Below are positions 23,491 to 35,383 of a stretch of DNA of 64,000 bases, in pieces (positions within the stretch are counted from its first letter, which is position 1; each line of letters starts with the position of its first letter). The stretch is from contig NC_030856.1 of the NCBI RefSeq assembly GCF_000208745.1, positions 416,354-480,353 on the forward strand, written 5' to 3'. The notes beneath the pieces were generated by a model. The model saw only the letters and a program-made list of their open reading frames with translations. It made no database searches and had not been told where the DNA came from. This DNA is from Theobroma cacao (lineage: Eukaryota > Streptophyta > Magnoliopsida > Malvales > Malvaceae). The position numbers and the translations under genes were made by a program.

Positions 23491-24281
23491 TATACCTTGC
23501 TAGAATCAAGGAAAACCACAAGCTGCTTTCAACCCATTTTTTCATTTTTTCAAAAGAAATGCCAAATACATTGCAAGTACCTCTGTTGATAGGTACTTAT
23601 CAACAATTAAGTTCACAGGAATGTTACAGTTGTTAATGTTAGAGCTATTTTACCATTTCTTTTGACCTTAGATTTACAGCCGGATGGTAATTTGTCTGAA
23701 CTATTACTGGTCTAGGATTGATACTGGTAAAGTAGAAGGCATGTCAAGAATTTGTACGAAGTTCTGACTCATTGGCAAAGGCTATTTTCATGGTAAGTTG
23801 CCATGTTATGAATTTGACCATTCCATTTCTAGGACTTCTTCGTACCGTCAGGGGCAAAGACCCTTTTAAAGTACACATTGTTTTTTTCCTCAATTTAATT
23901 TTGTTAAATAAAATTTACAGCAGAGGCGAATTTATCACTTGCCTTAACCAAATATTTCGTTAAACACTTTAATTCCTTTACTTCCTAACATATACTAAGG
24001 GAGTAGATTATTTATTAATACCCTTCAATATTTTCAACTTTGTGAGGCCAATGCTGTCACTAGCACGATCTTAAGTTAGTCAAAGAGTTGATACCTGGAA
24101 AGAGCCACATATCTGCTGTATGACAGTAACTAAAGGGTTACAAGGAAAATTGAACCTTTGTTCGGACAGAGGAACCTGTAAATTAATATGACTTGTCGAT
24201 CAAGGTGTTCAAATTGCGTTTTCGAATTCTTTATTTATTATTTTTCACTTAAATGAACACATTACTGGAGTAAGGTAGATC

Positions 24282-24405
24282 CAAATGATCTGGCTAAGCA
24301 TGCAGCAAGGGAGAAATCACCCTCACCCACCAGCAGAATTCTATGCCTGCTACTGTAATGCTTTATCCATTTTTCTCCTCCATCATCTGAATTAGCCATT
24401 TCCAT
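24282..24405 (-). pseudogene. DUF2431 first-exon fragment
   Basis: From the ATG at 24405 the frame reads MEMANSDDGGEKWIKHYSSR and continues to LLVGEGDFSLAACLARSFGS. It then diverges where the first exon of DUF2431 gene 1 continues. Exons 2 and 3 are absent. This is the remnant left by the deletion in duplicated copy 2. Confidence 0.9.
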
Positions 24406-25874
24406 ATTTTATATATATATATAAGAACGCCATAGCCCTCTTCATTATCCTCTCATTGAATAACTGCAATCAAATCAGCCTCTTTGCTCTGCGAGATTCA
24501 TGTTTCCAATTAAACAGGTTAATTTCTTTGTCCATAGTTAATTAATTGACTCGTTAATATGAAAATGATTGCACCAAAATTTTTCTACTTCCACGTCTTC
24601 AATTTCCACACCTTGAAACATAAACACACACTCTCTCTCTCTCTACATCTTCTTCTAATAAATTTCCAAGGCCATAAGGTCACAATCAAGGGAAATCCTG
24701 GCTGTGGAAAGTTTAATCCCTGCATTAAGCCCACCAATATTGACTGCTTTACGTTAACCAAACCCTTTTGTTCACAAACAAAGTCATCTCTCACTCCTAT
24801 TAAACGTTATTACAACAATTGTATAGATTATAGGTGAACAATAATATATACAAAACCTGACATTTTACTATATTACATCGGCTAAATCCCATGAAATCTA
24901 TTTTCTAGTCTACTGGATATATATATATATATATATATTTAACTCTTTACGTAACTTGGTCGGTGATTTTTTAATTAGTTTCAAGAAAGAATAATGAGAA
25001 ATTAGCAATTAAAGTACATATAATTAGTTCTTGTATGAGCTAATTAGCTTGAAGTCAAATTATTGTGTCTCCACTAGGAAGTCAGCCTTTGTCGTTGGGA
25101 AAAGTCTTCTCTCAAGGTTTTACAATATATCCAATTGATTCTCTCCACAAGTCAATATATCAGGAATATTGAACCTTTCAACTATACATTGCTTGATGTT
25201 TGATACTTCAACCACACACACCCACAAAATCACTCAAATCTTGTTGAAAATTGCACAAGAACTACAACATGTGCGATGACACTAATTAAATTTTCGACTA
25301 ATTTTCCACATCCGATGTCTTATTTCGAGATCAAGAAGAATTTATGTTAGTGCAACGAGAAAAATATCACATGTAGTATTCAATTGATTAATTCATTTGA
25401 CGCACTTTTCATTTTTTAGGCTTAAAATTTAGACTTTAAGGGCCACCACATGAACCAATCTTTTTCGTGGTGTCAGGGACAAGACCAAGGGTGCTGTTTT
25501 ACAGCTTTAAATCAAAACTGTCTGGAAGTGACATTTATGAATAATTTTCAAACTAAATGAAAGTTATGAAAGTTATGACATTTATGACATTTATGAAACT
25601 TTGCAAGATCTTTTTGAATGAGAGGTAATTTCCTCGAATGTTCGTTCCTTAATTTGGCTCAAGTTTCCTACCTGTTTCTCTCCTTATCTGATCGACATCA
25701 AAACTCGAGATAGGAAATTAAAAAAAAAAAAAGTTCGAATTGATGAATTTATCATTGAATTAAGCTCAAATATTAAAAGAAAATATAAAGTTTATAAATA
25801 TTTTAATTTCTTGGAAACTTTGTGATTTTATTTATATATCACAATCCCAATTCGTCAATATCTTTTTTATATAA
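24406..25874. other. Intergenic DNA between the first and second HMA duplications
   Basis: It holds an AT microsatellite at 24917-24938. From about 25600 onward the sequence recurs at 29310-29590, upstream of HMA copy D. Apart from the doubtful small ORF at 24559 no gene is supported. Confidence 0.45.
24559..24837 (+). CDS. Doubtful small ORF, Cys-containing with a hydrophobic N-terminal stretch (92 aa)
   Basis: It starts with a true ATG (MKMIAPKFFY). A hydrophobic stretch LSLSLHLLLI follows at about residues 25-34, then five cysteines (49, 55, 63, 71, 88) and a basic tail. The layout could fit a small secreted peptide, but the hydrophobic stretch starts late, the CT-rich DNA (CTCTCTCTCTCT) alone explains the LSLSL, and I recognise no family. 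It lies just outside the duplicated block, so there is no paralogue to test conservation. Confidence 0.15.
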   Translation: MKMIAPKFFYFHVFNFHTLKHKHTLSLSLHLLLINFQGHKVTIKGNPGCGKFNPCIKPTNIDCFTLTKPFCSQTKSSLTPIKRYYNNCIDYR

Positions 25875-25883
25875 TAAGTTTTA

Positions 25884-27531
25884 GGGTTCTTTTTTTAAAT
25901 GGGCCTTATGCACAACGTGTTTTTGACAATAAATCTCTTCATAATTTCAACTGTTTTTAGTCAAGAGAATTAAAATTTAAACAAAATTACTCTTAATGAA
26001 ATCGACCCATTTATTTGGCTCTACTTCTCAACCCGAAACCTATTAACCGGTCAAGTATATTTAGGTTTACGCATCAAACTGACTCATATTTTTTGAGCTT
26101 TTCTCATCAGACTATTCATCTCTGGAGTATTCTTTACCAGAAAGAAAAACGTTTAAACATTTTGAACATTTTGAAATAGTTTTTGATACACGAAGAAAAC
26201 TTGTGGGCGTTTTGTGCATTTTTAAATATTTTATAGTGATTTTTGATATATGAAGAAAAACTTTTGAATATTTTGAGCATTCATATTCGTTAATTATGTT
26301 GTTAAATGGAATATGGTGTATCGTTTGAAGTTGTTGATCTTGTTAAATGGAATTCAGTAGTTTTGGTGATTTTTGAGAATTATGTGACTAGTTTTTAGGC
26401 ATTACGTGACCAATTTTTGATAAGGCATTGCATCACTAGTTTCTGATAAGGTATTGCTTGACTAGTTTTTTATATGGCATTGCATGACTAGTTTTTGATA
26501 AGACATTGCGTAACTAGTTGATAGGCATTGCGTGACTAGTTTTTGATAAAGTATTACTTGACTAGTTTCTGATATGACATTACGTTATTAGTTGATAGGT
26601 ATTGCGTGACTAGTTTCTGATAAAACATTGAGTAACTAGTTGATAGGCATTGCATGACTTGTAAGGCATTACGTGACTAGTCAATAAGGCATTGTGTGAC
26701 TTAGGTATTACTTAAAAATCAATCACGCAATGTCTAAAAACTAGTCACGTAATGTCTAAAACCAATTATGTAATGACAAAAAACTAGTCACACTGTAATT
26801 AAGTCACGTAATATCTAAAAATCAGTTAACTCAATTTTAGGGTTTTATAAATAAACTAATAAACTCAAGAACCTAAAACACATACTTTTTTTTTGCTAAA
26901 CCATGAAATTGTGCATTTCATAAAAGATAGGTTACAAAACTGCATAACCCTCCAAAGCAAGAGAAAATATATCCTTATCAGGAGGCCTTGCTCACTCCAA
27001 TTATACAAAAATAAAATATACTCTCTTTATAAAATATTCCCTGAACAATTTCAACTAAAATTCCATAAAAAAAATCAAAATCCCTAGCAAACATGCTTAA
27101 CAATCATCCCAATCCTAAACACAATAAAATCGTGAACCACCATAAAACCCATCAAACATGCTTTAGCTGTTCTTTCTCCTTGAGCAAAATCGCTACTTGT
27201 AAAGAGCAAAATTGTTGTTCATCGCCCTTAAGAACCCCAAGATCCACCATCCAAAAAAATAAAACAAAATAAGAAAGAGTTTGATATCATCTCTACGAAT
27301 TGGATGGCAAGATAGACATATTTGAGTAGAGAGAGAAATCAAGATTTAATTTTAAAATTTTTATCCGGATGGCGGGAGAGAGAAAACTAAAATCATTTTA
27401 ATTTGTCTGAAATTGTTTAAAGGGTATTATTGTCAAGTCATGTCAAAAATTGATCAAAAATAGTTAAAATTATAAAAAAATGATATTTTTGAATTGGGCT
27501 TATGAGGTAAGTTATTTCTCACAATTTCCTC
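25884..27531. mobile_element. Unclassified 1.65-kb insertion with 9-bp target duplication
   Basis: The flanks share TAAGTTTTA at 25875-25883 and 27532-27540. The paralogous segment near 29580 has a single TAAGTTTTA and runs directly on to ATCTAAGAGAG, so it is the empty site. The insert has no terminal inverted repeat that I can see and no transposase. It does contain a minisatellite at 26399-26828 in opposed orientations. Sequence near the two ends (TGGGCCTTATG and TTGGGCTTATG) is similar in direct orientation. A 9-bp duplication points to the Mutator superfamily, but that is inference. Confidence 0.65.
26399..26828. repeat. Foldback minisatellite (22-26 bp units)
   Basis: About 13 tandem units of the type GCATTGCGTGACTAGTTTTTG plus a short spacer run from 26399 to about 26716. 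They are followed by four or five units in reverse complement (AAAAACTAGTCACGTAATGT) up to 26828. Transcription or extrusion would give a hairpin. Units vary by small insertions and base changes. Confidence 0.9.
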
Positions 27532-27907
27532 TAAGTTTTATCTACGAGAGTTATTAATTTCTCTTTTATTTTAGCATTCTTTTGAGCATAGCAGTTGGAA
27601 TTCATGTACTAAGACAAGTGATACATGTATCTTTCGTTGAGTTAAATGTTCAAGTATTAAAAGAAAACGATATAATATTATCTTGTATTTTGCTATGAAA
27701 AGATTAAAAAAATTTTGAGAATCAGGGATTCAAAACCTTTAAACAGTTTAATTTCCTGGAAGCTTTGCGATTTTATTCATGGATCTAAACATTAAAACCA
27801 AGATATCAGAGTCCCAAGACACTGCTCAATGCAAACATACATATGAACAGAAATGGAAAGCATATAATTGCATTGAACAGACTTGCAGCAATGGTGTTCA
27901 CAACGCT

Positions 27908-28427
27908 CTACCACACGAACATGGGACAAATGCTGGGGTTTCCTTCGTAAATTATCAGTTCACATGGAGGATAAGGATACCAATATTGCATCGGAGTTGG
28001 TACCTCTTCCTTCTCAGCCTTTTCCTTCTCTTCTTCCACGCTCAAAAGGGTAGCAGCCCGAACTTTTTTTCTCAACGAGCGAGTTAACTCCGCTGAATCA
28101 ACCCCATCCCCTTTCACCACGAGCTTATCCTTGTCTGCACCCTCTACTGCAACTGAAACCACACCTGTTGAAGAAAATTTAGTCGAAATTCGATATTTTC
28201 AATCTAAAATGAAGTAGTTTAGGACTTAGGAGATATGATTCCAACCATTTGTTGTTGCAGCAACCTTTAGAGCCTTGACCCTGCATTTGTTACACCCCAT
28301 GTTTACACTGATAACTATCTTCTGCTGCACCATTATTATGACAGTAAATGTTAAATTTGCACCAATGATGCTGATCAAGAAATGGTGATATTTATATATA
28401 GGAAGAAATTAAGGTACATACCTTCAT
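27908..28427 (-). CDS. HIPP: HMA domain protein C, CaaX lost (113 aa)
   Basis: Exons 28422-28427 (ATG AAG), 28246-28324 and 27908-28164 join in phase (342 nt). The product starts MKQKIVISVNMGCNKC, keeping the HMA M.CxxC site, then GVVSVAVEGADKDKLVVKG and RSLRKKVRAATLLSVEEE. It ends NPSICPMFVW, with no CaaX box. The TAG after PMFVW cuts off a frame that continues as a hydrophobic tail resembling that of copy D (ICFPF..IC.MFALS), so the ancestor of C and D probably had a membrane tail. A TATA box (TATAAA, 28510-28515) lies about 85 nt upstream of the ATG. ATGGTGCAG before exon 2 is an in-frame back-up start. Confidence 0.8.
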
Positions 28428-29892
28428 GATTAACGTATACGCCAAGGTAGTCTAACCAAGGCAATCCTTGGAGAAATTGTTGACAGAAACAGAAGAGATG
28501 CTGGTCTAATTTATAGACATTGGAGTGTCCTCAGGGGCTGTGGTGGATGCCGCCTCAACCGTGACTCGTGATACACGAGGTGTCAGGTCTATGGCTATTC
28601 GGATTATTATGCATAAACTGAACTATACCAACATTGCTAAGACTGTTTAAAGCCATTCATATCTCTTGGTCAATTCCAAATTATACAATAAACAATACTA
28701 ACTTTTTTCTCATCTCTTGGTAGAATAATATGGAAAAAGAAAATTGCATGTATCTGCATCAAGCACATCCTGTACAACTTACAAGTTCTTCCAAACAAAA
28801 TTGAATTAAATCATATGAATAATTAAGGGATATATAGTATATCAAATACATAGAGCAGATCACACCAATGAATTAATAAGAAATCAGGTCACAAGAACTA
28901 CGATACGTGCATTATGAGTTTACCTGTTGTTGGTCAAACCCACAACTTGTAGTTTAAATAATCAAGCATTAAGCATCATCTTCCAATGGCTTACTCTACC
29001 TTTATATTTCTTTTTTGCAAGTAAAATCCATGGCTAAGTCATAGTATATCCCAAGAATATTGATGCGCGTATATATGATTCTAATGGGGTTTGATTCCAA
29101 AGAAGGAGTCTGGGAAACGACTACTACATCTAAGGAGTCTGGGAAAAGACTGTAACAAGGTTTGATTCCAGAGAAGGAGTCTGGGAAACAACTACTACAT
29201 CTAAGGAGTCTAAGAAAAGGGAATTGAACCCTGGAGTCCAACATTTTCTCCACTCTTCTTAAATTTTTTATTGATAATTTGATTTACAGGGGGGGAAAGT
29301 AATTGAACTTTGCAAGTTCTTTTTGAATGAGAGGTAATTTCCTCAAATGTTTGCTCCTCAGGCTCAGGTTTCCTACCAGTTTCTCTCTTAACCCAATCGA
29401 TGATCAAAACTCGAGATGAGAAATTAAAAAAAAAAAAAGTTTGGATACATGAATTTATGATTGAATCAAAAGCTTAAATATTAAAAGAAAATATGAAGCC
29501 TATAAACATGTTAATTTCTTGGAAGCTTTGTGATTTTTTCCATATATCACAATCCCAATTGAGCAATTTCTCTTTTATATATTAAGTTTTATCTAAGAGA
29601 GTTATAAATTTCTCTTTTATCTTAGCGTTCTTTTGAGCATCGTAGCTAAAATTCATCGTACAATGGTAAAAAATTGACTATCAAAACTAATTAGATGTGA
29701 AAGTAGAAAAAAAAAATCCAGATACATGCATTTATTATTGAATTAAACGCTCAAATACTAAAAAAAATAATACAATTTTTTTTTTGTATCTGCTATAAAA
29801 AGAGATAAAAAGATGGAAAAAATTGAAAATAAAAAATTCGAAGCTTGTAAACATTTTAATTTCACGGAAGCTTCATGAGTTTATCCACGGAC
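28428..29892. other. Spacer between HMA copies C and D
   Basis: The promoter of copy C lies at its left edge. The stretch 28905-29090 recurs at 34262-34450. At 29088-29220 a 70-bp unit (GGTTTGATTCCA..GAAGGAGTCTGGGAAAC) is present twice in tandem. Positions 29310-29650 duplicate 25600-25883 plus 27532-27600. No gene is supported. Confidence 0.5.
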
Positions 29893-30584
29893 CTAAATAT
29901 TAAAGGCAAGACGTGAGAATCCGAGGAAAATGCTCAATGCAAACATAAATATGATCCAAAATGGAAAGCATATATTTGCATTGAACAGAATTGCGGCAAT
30001 GGTGACAAAGCTCAACCAGATGAACATGGGATAAGTACTGGGGTTTTCGTCAGCTATCGGTTCTTCTGTATAATACCGTGGCATATCATATAGATAACAG
30101 CATGGCATCTGAGTTGGTTCTTCCTTCTCATCCTTCCCTTTTCCTTTCTCTTCCTTCTCAGCCTTCCCAGTCTTTTCCTTCTCTTCGTCCACGCTCAAAA
30201 GGGGAGCAGCCCGAGTAACTTTTTTCCTCAACGACATAGTTAAATTAACTGGATCAACCCCATCCCCTTTCACCACTAGCTTATCCTTTTCTGCACCCTC
30301 TACTGCAAATGAAACCACACCTGTTGAAGAAAATTTAGTCAAAATTCGATATTTTCAACCTGCAATGAAGTAATTTAGGACGTAGGAGATATGATTCCAA
30401 CCATTTTGTTTTTGCAGCAACCTTGAAAGCCTTGACCCTGCATCTGTCACACTCCATGTTTACCCCGATAACCATCTTCTGCTGCATCATTATTATTACA
30501 GCAAACGTTAAATTTGAACCAATGATGCTGATCAAGAAATGGTGATATTTATACATAGGAAGAAATTAAGGTACATACCTTCAT
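29893..30584 (-). pseudogene. HIPP: HMA domain protein D, 1-nt insertion in exon 2, hydrophobic tail instead of CaaX
   Basis: Exon 1 is 30579-30584 (ATG AAG) and exon 2 is 30402-30481 (QKMVIGVNMECDRC, CxxC kept). Exon 3 is 29893-30320 (GVVSFAVEGAEKDKLVVKG, then a Lys/Glu linker). Exon 2 is 80 nt against 79 nt in the other copies, because of an extra A in GCAAAAACAAAATG, so exons 2 and 3 are out of phase with the usual splice sites. The C-terminus has no Cys-CaaX. After NPSTYPMFIW it runs on for about 40 mostly hydrophobic residues (LSFVTIAAILF, FPFWIIFMFALSIFLGF), like a tail anchor. Unless an alternative donor is used this copy is dead. Confidence 0.75.
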
Positions 30585-32621
30585 GATTAACGTGGACGCC
30601 AAAGTAGTCTAACCAAGGCAGTTCCTTGTAAATGTTCAAGTAAATTAACAGGTATGAAAATTATTATTTTATTAAAATTTTAAATTATTATCCGAATATC
30701 ATAAATATCTTATTAAAATAAATTTAAATTTAATTTTTATGTATCTAATTAATAAAATTAAATTCATAAATTCAAAAAAAAAGTTAAAGTTTAAGATTAT
30801 ATTTAGAAAAATTAATGAATTTTAATAGCATTACATTAATGTTAAGAAATTTATAAACAAAATTATTATATAAATAAAAATTTAACATTAAAAATTATTA
30901 TTTTATAATCGAGTTCAAATAGTGAGTACTCTAGATCACTTGAACCGTACCCGATCTTGTAATGAGTAGTAATTTTATTACCCAAATCTTAACTAAATTC
31001 GATTATAAAATACTCTAATCTTTCTTAATCAAGTCAAGTAATACAAGATTATAAGGTATCTTAATTTTACCCAAACCTTATAGGATACTCCATTATAAGG
31101 TATGTTTTTATATCCTTACCTCAAACTACTAAAATTTCTTAACAAATATTATCTTTTCATACCTGTTAACAAAACCTAAGGCTTATGCACAGGTCAGAGG
31201 GAACAGTGCCTGTGCAATCTTTCCATTCAGACATAACTAATACCTCAATTATTTCAAATTATTAAGAAATTACCAATGAGATAAAATACACAAAAAATTG
31301 TGTGAATACAACATAAAAAACCGAAATTGCACTAAAAAGTATTTGCAATTGTGAGAGATAGAAAAGTTTTATTTGCAAGTCAAGTCAGTTAAGCAACAAT
31401 ATCAAATACGATCAAGAAATCATCAAAGCATTTATCAATCAATATCAATTTTCTTTGACAATACGAAAATACTATACAAAAGCTTCTTAATGCATGAAGA
31501 AAAGTTAGAGATGAGGTTCAAAGAGATATCAATTTCAAAAAGAACAAAAAACGTTAAAATCATATTTTACAAAAGTCTTCTAATTGAATAAAGTACGTGT
31601 ATATATATATTTTTTATGTATAAGAAGATTATTAATTATATATTAAGTGGACCTATGTATTTTTTTAAATGTATTATTTTATAAATTTAATGAATTATTA
31701 ATTTATTACATTGATCTTAAATTAAAATCGATTAAAAATATTATTTAATTAAAATTATTAATTATTAATATTTANAGAAAAATGTGAAATAATGATGTTA
31801 ATAATAAAAGATGTTTATATATATATATATATATTGTTTTAAAATTTAAAGTTTATTTTATTTTTAAAAATTTTATAATTTCACCTCTCAAATATTAAAT
31901 TTTTTATTTTCAACTTTTCAAAACTGAAATCTTGATTGCGCCATTAATATGGGTTTCATGCAAGTATTTGTTTAATGGCTTGAAGTTATGCTAGTAGAAT
32001 TTGTACTCTCTCTCTCTTTTCTTGGGGGTAGAGTCAATTGGCTATATATTTAGAAAAGAAAAGAAAAAAAAAAAGATAGACATATTATACTGCTGCACCT
32101 GCAGTAGATGTTTTCCAATGGCAGCATTTTCCAGGCAGAGATAGCTGTTAAATTTGCTTCAGCACTCAGACCATGACATGTGCCTTGTGGTTAGAACCAT
32201 TGACAAACCTCTATTTCTGGGCATTTTGATACAAGTAAGAGGATTGATTGTGCTTATCATATGACTGAATATAGAGTTTTTTTAATTTCCCATGCATCTT
32301 GGATTCTAATGGGAAACAAATATGCAGGAATCAGGATATAATATATCGAGAGAATTCTTGTTGGTGAAGGTTGAATATTATCAAGCTATCTTTGACTTTC
32401 TTTGCATATGTCAACAACTTTTTTATTTTTCCAATGAAGAAAGTAAACTCCTTAATCTTTTCTTAGTCCCGTGGTGAACCCAGACACAATTTCATTATTT
32501 ACATATCCTCAACTGCTCAAGATCATCAGTCCTATTTATTTCAATTCTAATTTAAGATTTTGGATGAATGAAAGTTGTCTGATTTGAGATATTAATCTGT
32601 AGCTTGATCAAATCTGTGAAT
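30585..32621. other. Intergenic AT-rich DNA
   Basis: The part 30660-31160 is an old dispersed repeat related to 840-1030. An AT microsatellite lies at 31811-31834 and an ambiguous base at 31775. Around 31830-31945 there is a TE-like tail similar to 42420-42560. No gene is supported. Confidence 0.45.
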
Positions 32622-32701
32622 GTTTAAACCACTGCAGCAATCTTCAAGGCCTCTGTTCTGCATTTCTCACAGTGCATTGACACCTTGATCACTATCTTTT
32701 G
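32622..32701 (-). pseudogene. HIPP: HMA gene E: orphan exon 2
   Basis: Behind an acceptor (GTGCAG) the sequence encodes QKIVIKVSMHCEKCRTEALK and then IAAVV, ending in TAA. Neither the usual donor nor an exon 3 exists within 600 bp downstream, and no 6-nt first exon is evident. It is the remnant of another HMA tandem copy, closest to copies A, B and F. Confidence 0.85.
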
Positions 32702-35383
32702 CTGCACAATATCAAAGTGGAGGTTCCATATACATCAATTTCATGCAAGAGCATAGATTTTGTTCCAGGAGCATAGATGTTGATCATCAACCATCAGAAT
32801 GGAAAACCCACCATTATGTATATTGCTTATTGTCTGCCTTGGAATATACGCAACATTATCCTTGCGTGTTCATAAATAATTGACTTCAGGGGTACCTTAT
32901 AAACTAGTTGACTAACTGCAAAACCTACCATTTTGGATTTAAATAATCCTTGCTCCTGACTTTTTGCTTGGAATTATTTACATTGACTAATGGCTTCCAT
33001 GGATCCCAATGGTCTGCTCTTCGACAGGACAAATCCAAGTTCTGATATGGCTGGAAATGGATTAGCCTACTTGCTGAAATATAATTAATTAACCAAGGAT
33101 GACTTTAAACATGCTCAGAACCAGCTAGAAAAAAATAATGAAAGAGAATTCTACAACGAATATTAATTAATTATAACGTGACATAAAACTCTTTATCACA
33201 AAATACTTTTATTTTTAGTAATCCGTCGGTTAAAGAAATTGTCTCTCTCATCGTATTTTCCATGATGGACGGAGGAAGAAAATTGTCAAAATTATGAAGC
33301 ATGTAGCATCTACCCTATCGCTTCTGCAAGCTCCATGAATTCTTCCATGATGAACCACAGCCCACCGAACATAGCAAAGGGGCAGAGATTCACTCAGGGA
33401 ATAAGCCGTTGGGCCGCACCAAATTGTCAACTATGAACACTTGGTATATTATAATTCATTTGTCAAGTTCTTCCCTTACTTTCTTGTACTTTTTTTTACT
33501 ATTATATCTCATGTTTTCATTTTGGTAATCAGATTTCTAGAATTCCTGATTTGTGATAGGAACTTCAAGAGGTATTAATTAATTCATATGAGGTAGTACT
33601 TCAATATAGAAGTTGAAGCAAATTGTTTTAAACAAAATTTCTCCATTTTTTTTATTTTCAAAAATAATTCATGATCAATTATTGAAAGAACATCCCTAAT
33701 TGTTATTGACATCGAACGAGACCTACAACACCATCATCAACATAAGAAAAAAACATCTTAAATTTTCTTAATTGCACTTGTTGAAAATACGAAATTTCAA
33801 AAGTAAAATTATACATATAAACATTAATTTTTTCAGACTAATTAATATAATCATTGTGTAAAATGCGAATCCATGTATGTAATGGGAACGTAAGCACCAA
33901 TCGAAATGTGTATACATATGAATGAATTAACAGTATAAATTCTTGAATATGTATATTTTATTGTAAACATCACAACCATGACTTATATAAAGTCATGGAC
34001 GTAGGTGAGATTGGAAAAATGTCTATGAAAATTAACTTAAATTAAAACCCAACTTGTCTAAATTAAGTATTCATGTGTACCCAGAGGTCTTTTGACCACT
34101 GAATTGACAAAGCTGCCAGCCCTCCAATTTTTTAGGTAAAGCTTGATTATGAGAAAATGCACATGTCCCATGATTCATGTAAGACAACCACAAAGCAAAA
34201 AAGAGTAATAAAAAATGAACATGAATCATGTGGCTAGCAGTAGGTAGAGCAACGACTTATGTCACATAATATACATATTTGATTATGAGTTTACTTGTTC
34301 TTGGTCAATCCCACAACTTGTAATTTAAATAATCAAGCACTAAGCATCATCTTCCTATGGCTTACTCTACCTTTATATTTCTATTTTGCAAGTAAAATCC
34401 ATGGCTACATCATAGTATATAATTCCACGATTATTGATATGCATATATATGATTGTATCAAGATTTGATTTCGAAGGAGAGTCTAGGAAACGGAAACGGC
34501 TACCACATCTAAAGAAGGCAGCAGACTCATGAATTACCTAATCCTGATACGAGGAGATAGTGATAATAAAATTTCGTTTATTAGAATTATTTTTAAGTCT
34601 TCCACATGAGTGACTTCTAATGGCTAGTTTGTTACATATTTGGTGGAACAATACTAAAATTTCTGGTAAAATATTAATAGCATCCTTATCAAACATGGGG
34701 AAGAAGTCAAAGAGAGAAAAAAAGAAAGAAAAAAAAAAAGATGAAAATGCTAGCTTGAGCCTATCACTTGTTCTTAGGATTCCTAGGGATAATTTCAGTT
34801 TGAACTATTCTTTCACATGACATCAGTATAAATTTAGAGTAACTAGGCAGCTAATATAAATTAAGTCTTGATTACTACACCTTAAAATTTTAATCATAAA
34901 TAAGATATAAAGTAAGTACTTACATACATCATCCCTTGATTTTGAGTAGAGTACTTAGCCAATCGTATGTAAGTTTGTATGTGACTTGCTTTGATAAAGA
35001 GATTAATTACAACTTATTGTCATATCATCGCGTATAATTAACTTGATCATCGATAATTCAACACGATTAAAGATGATGGATGAAATTAATTTTATTGCTA
35101 TTGAATGAAGAAATATGAGTAGATAACCATACACTAACTACCAGACTTGGTCTAATTGATCATCATCTCATCACCAGACAGGGACTTAGAATTCAAGAAA
35201 AAGAAGGAAAAGTAGCAGAAAGAACAGCAAAGAGGTAAACACAAGATGCCATTGTACTTTTACCTTTAAGATTTGCAGATATATAACAAAGACCAAACTC
35301 AGCTCAAATCGAGTTCGAAGATGGAGAAAGCTGGAACTAATTTTCAACAAAAGAGAATGAAATTTTTATCAGATGAATGACTG
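32702..35383. other. Intergenic DNA between HMA relic E and HMA gene F
   Basis: Positions 34262-34450 repeat 28905-29090, marking another old duplication border. The minus-strand ORF at 33248-33430 is richer in GC than its surroundings but has no recognisable motif. Nothing else is supported. Confidence 0.45.

Larger units (their letters stand above)
19580..24560. repeat. Segmental duplication, copy 2 (HMA gene B, LTR insertion, decayed DUF2431)
   Basis: Tandem copy of 16080-19565. It differs by a 2.5-kb insertion at 20972-23490 and by a deletion of about 800 bp. The deletion joins sequence matching about 18345 to sequence matching about 19146, removing two and a half exons of the DUF2431 gene. 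HMA gene B stays intact. Confidence 0.85.

Noticed and set aside
26380..26830. Repeats of the 22-26 bp unit as a CRISPR-like array
   Set aside because: No unique spacers of constant length, plant nuclear context, and part of the units inverted; it is a minisatellite within an insertion.
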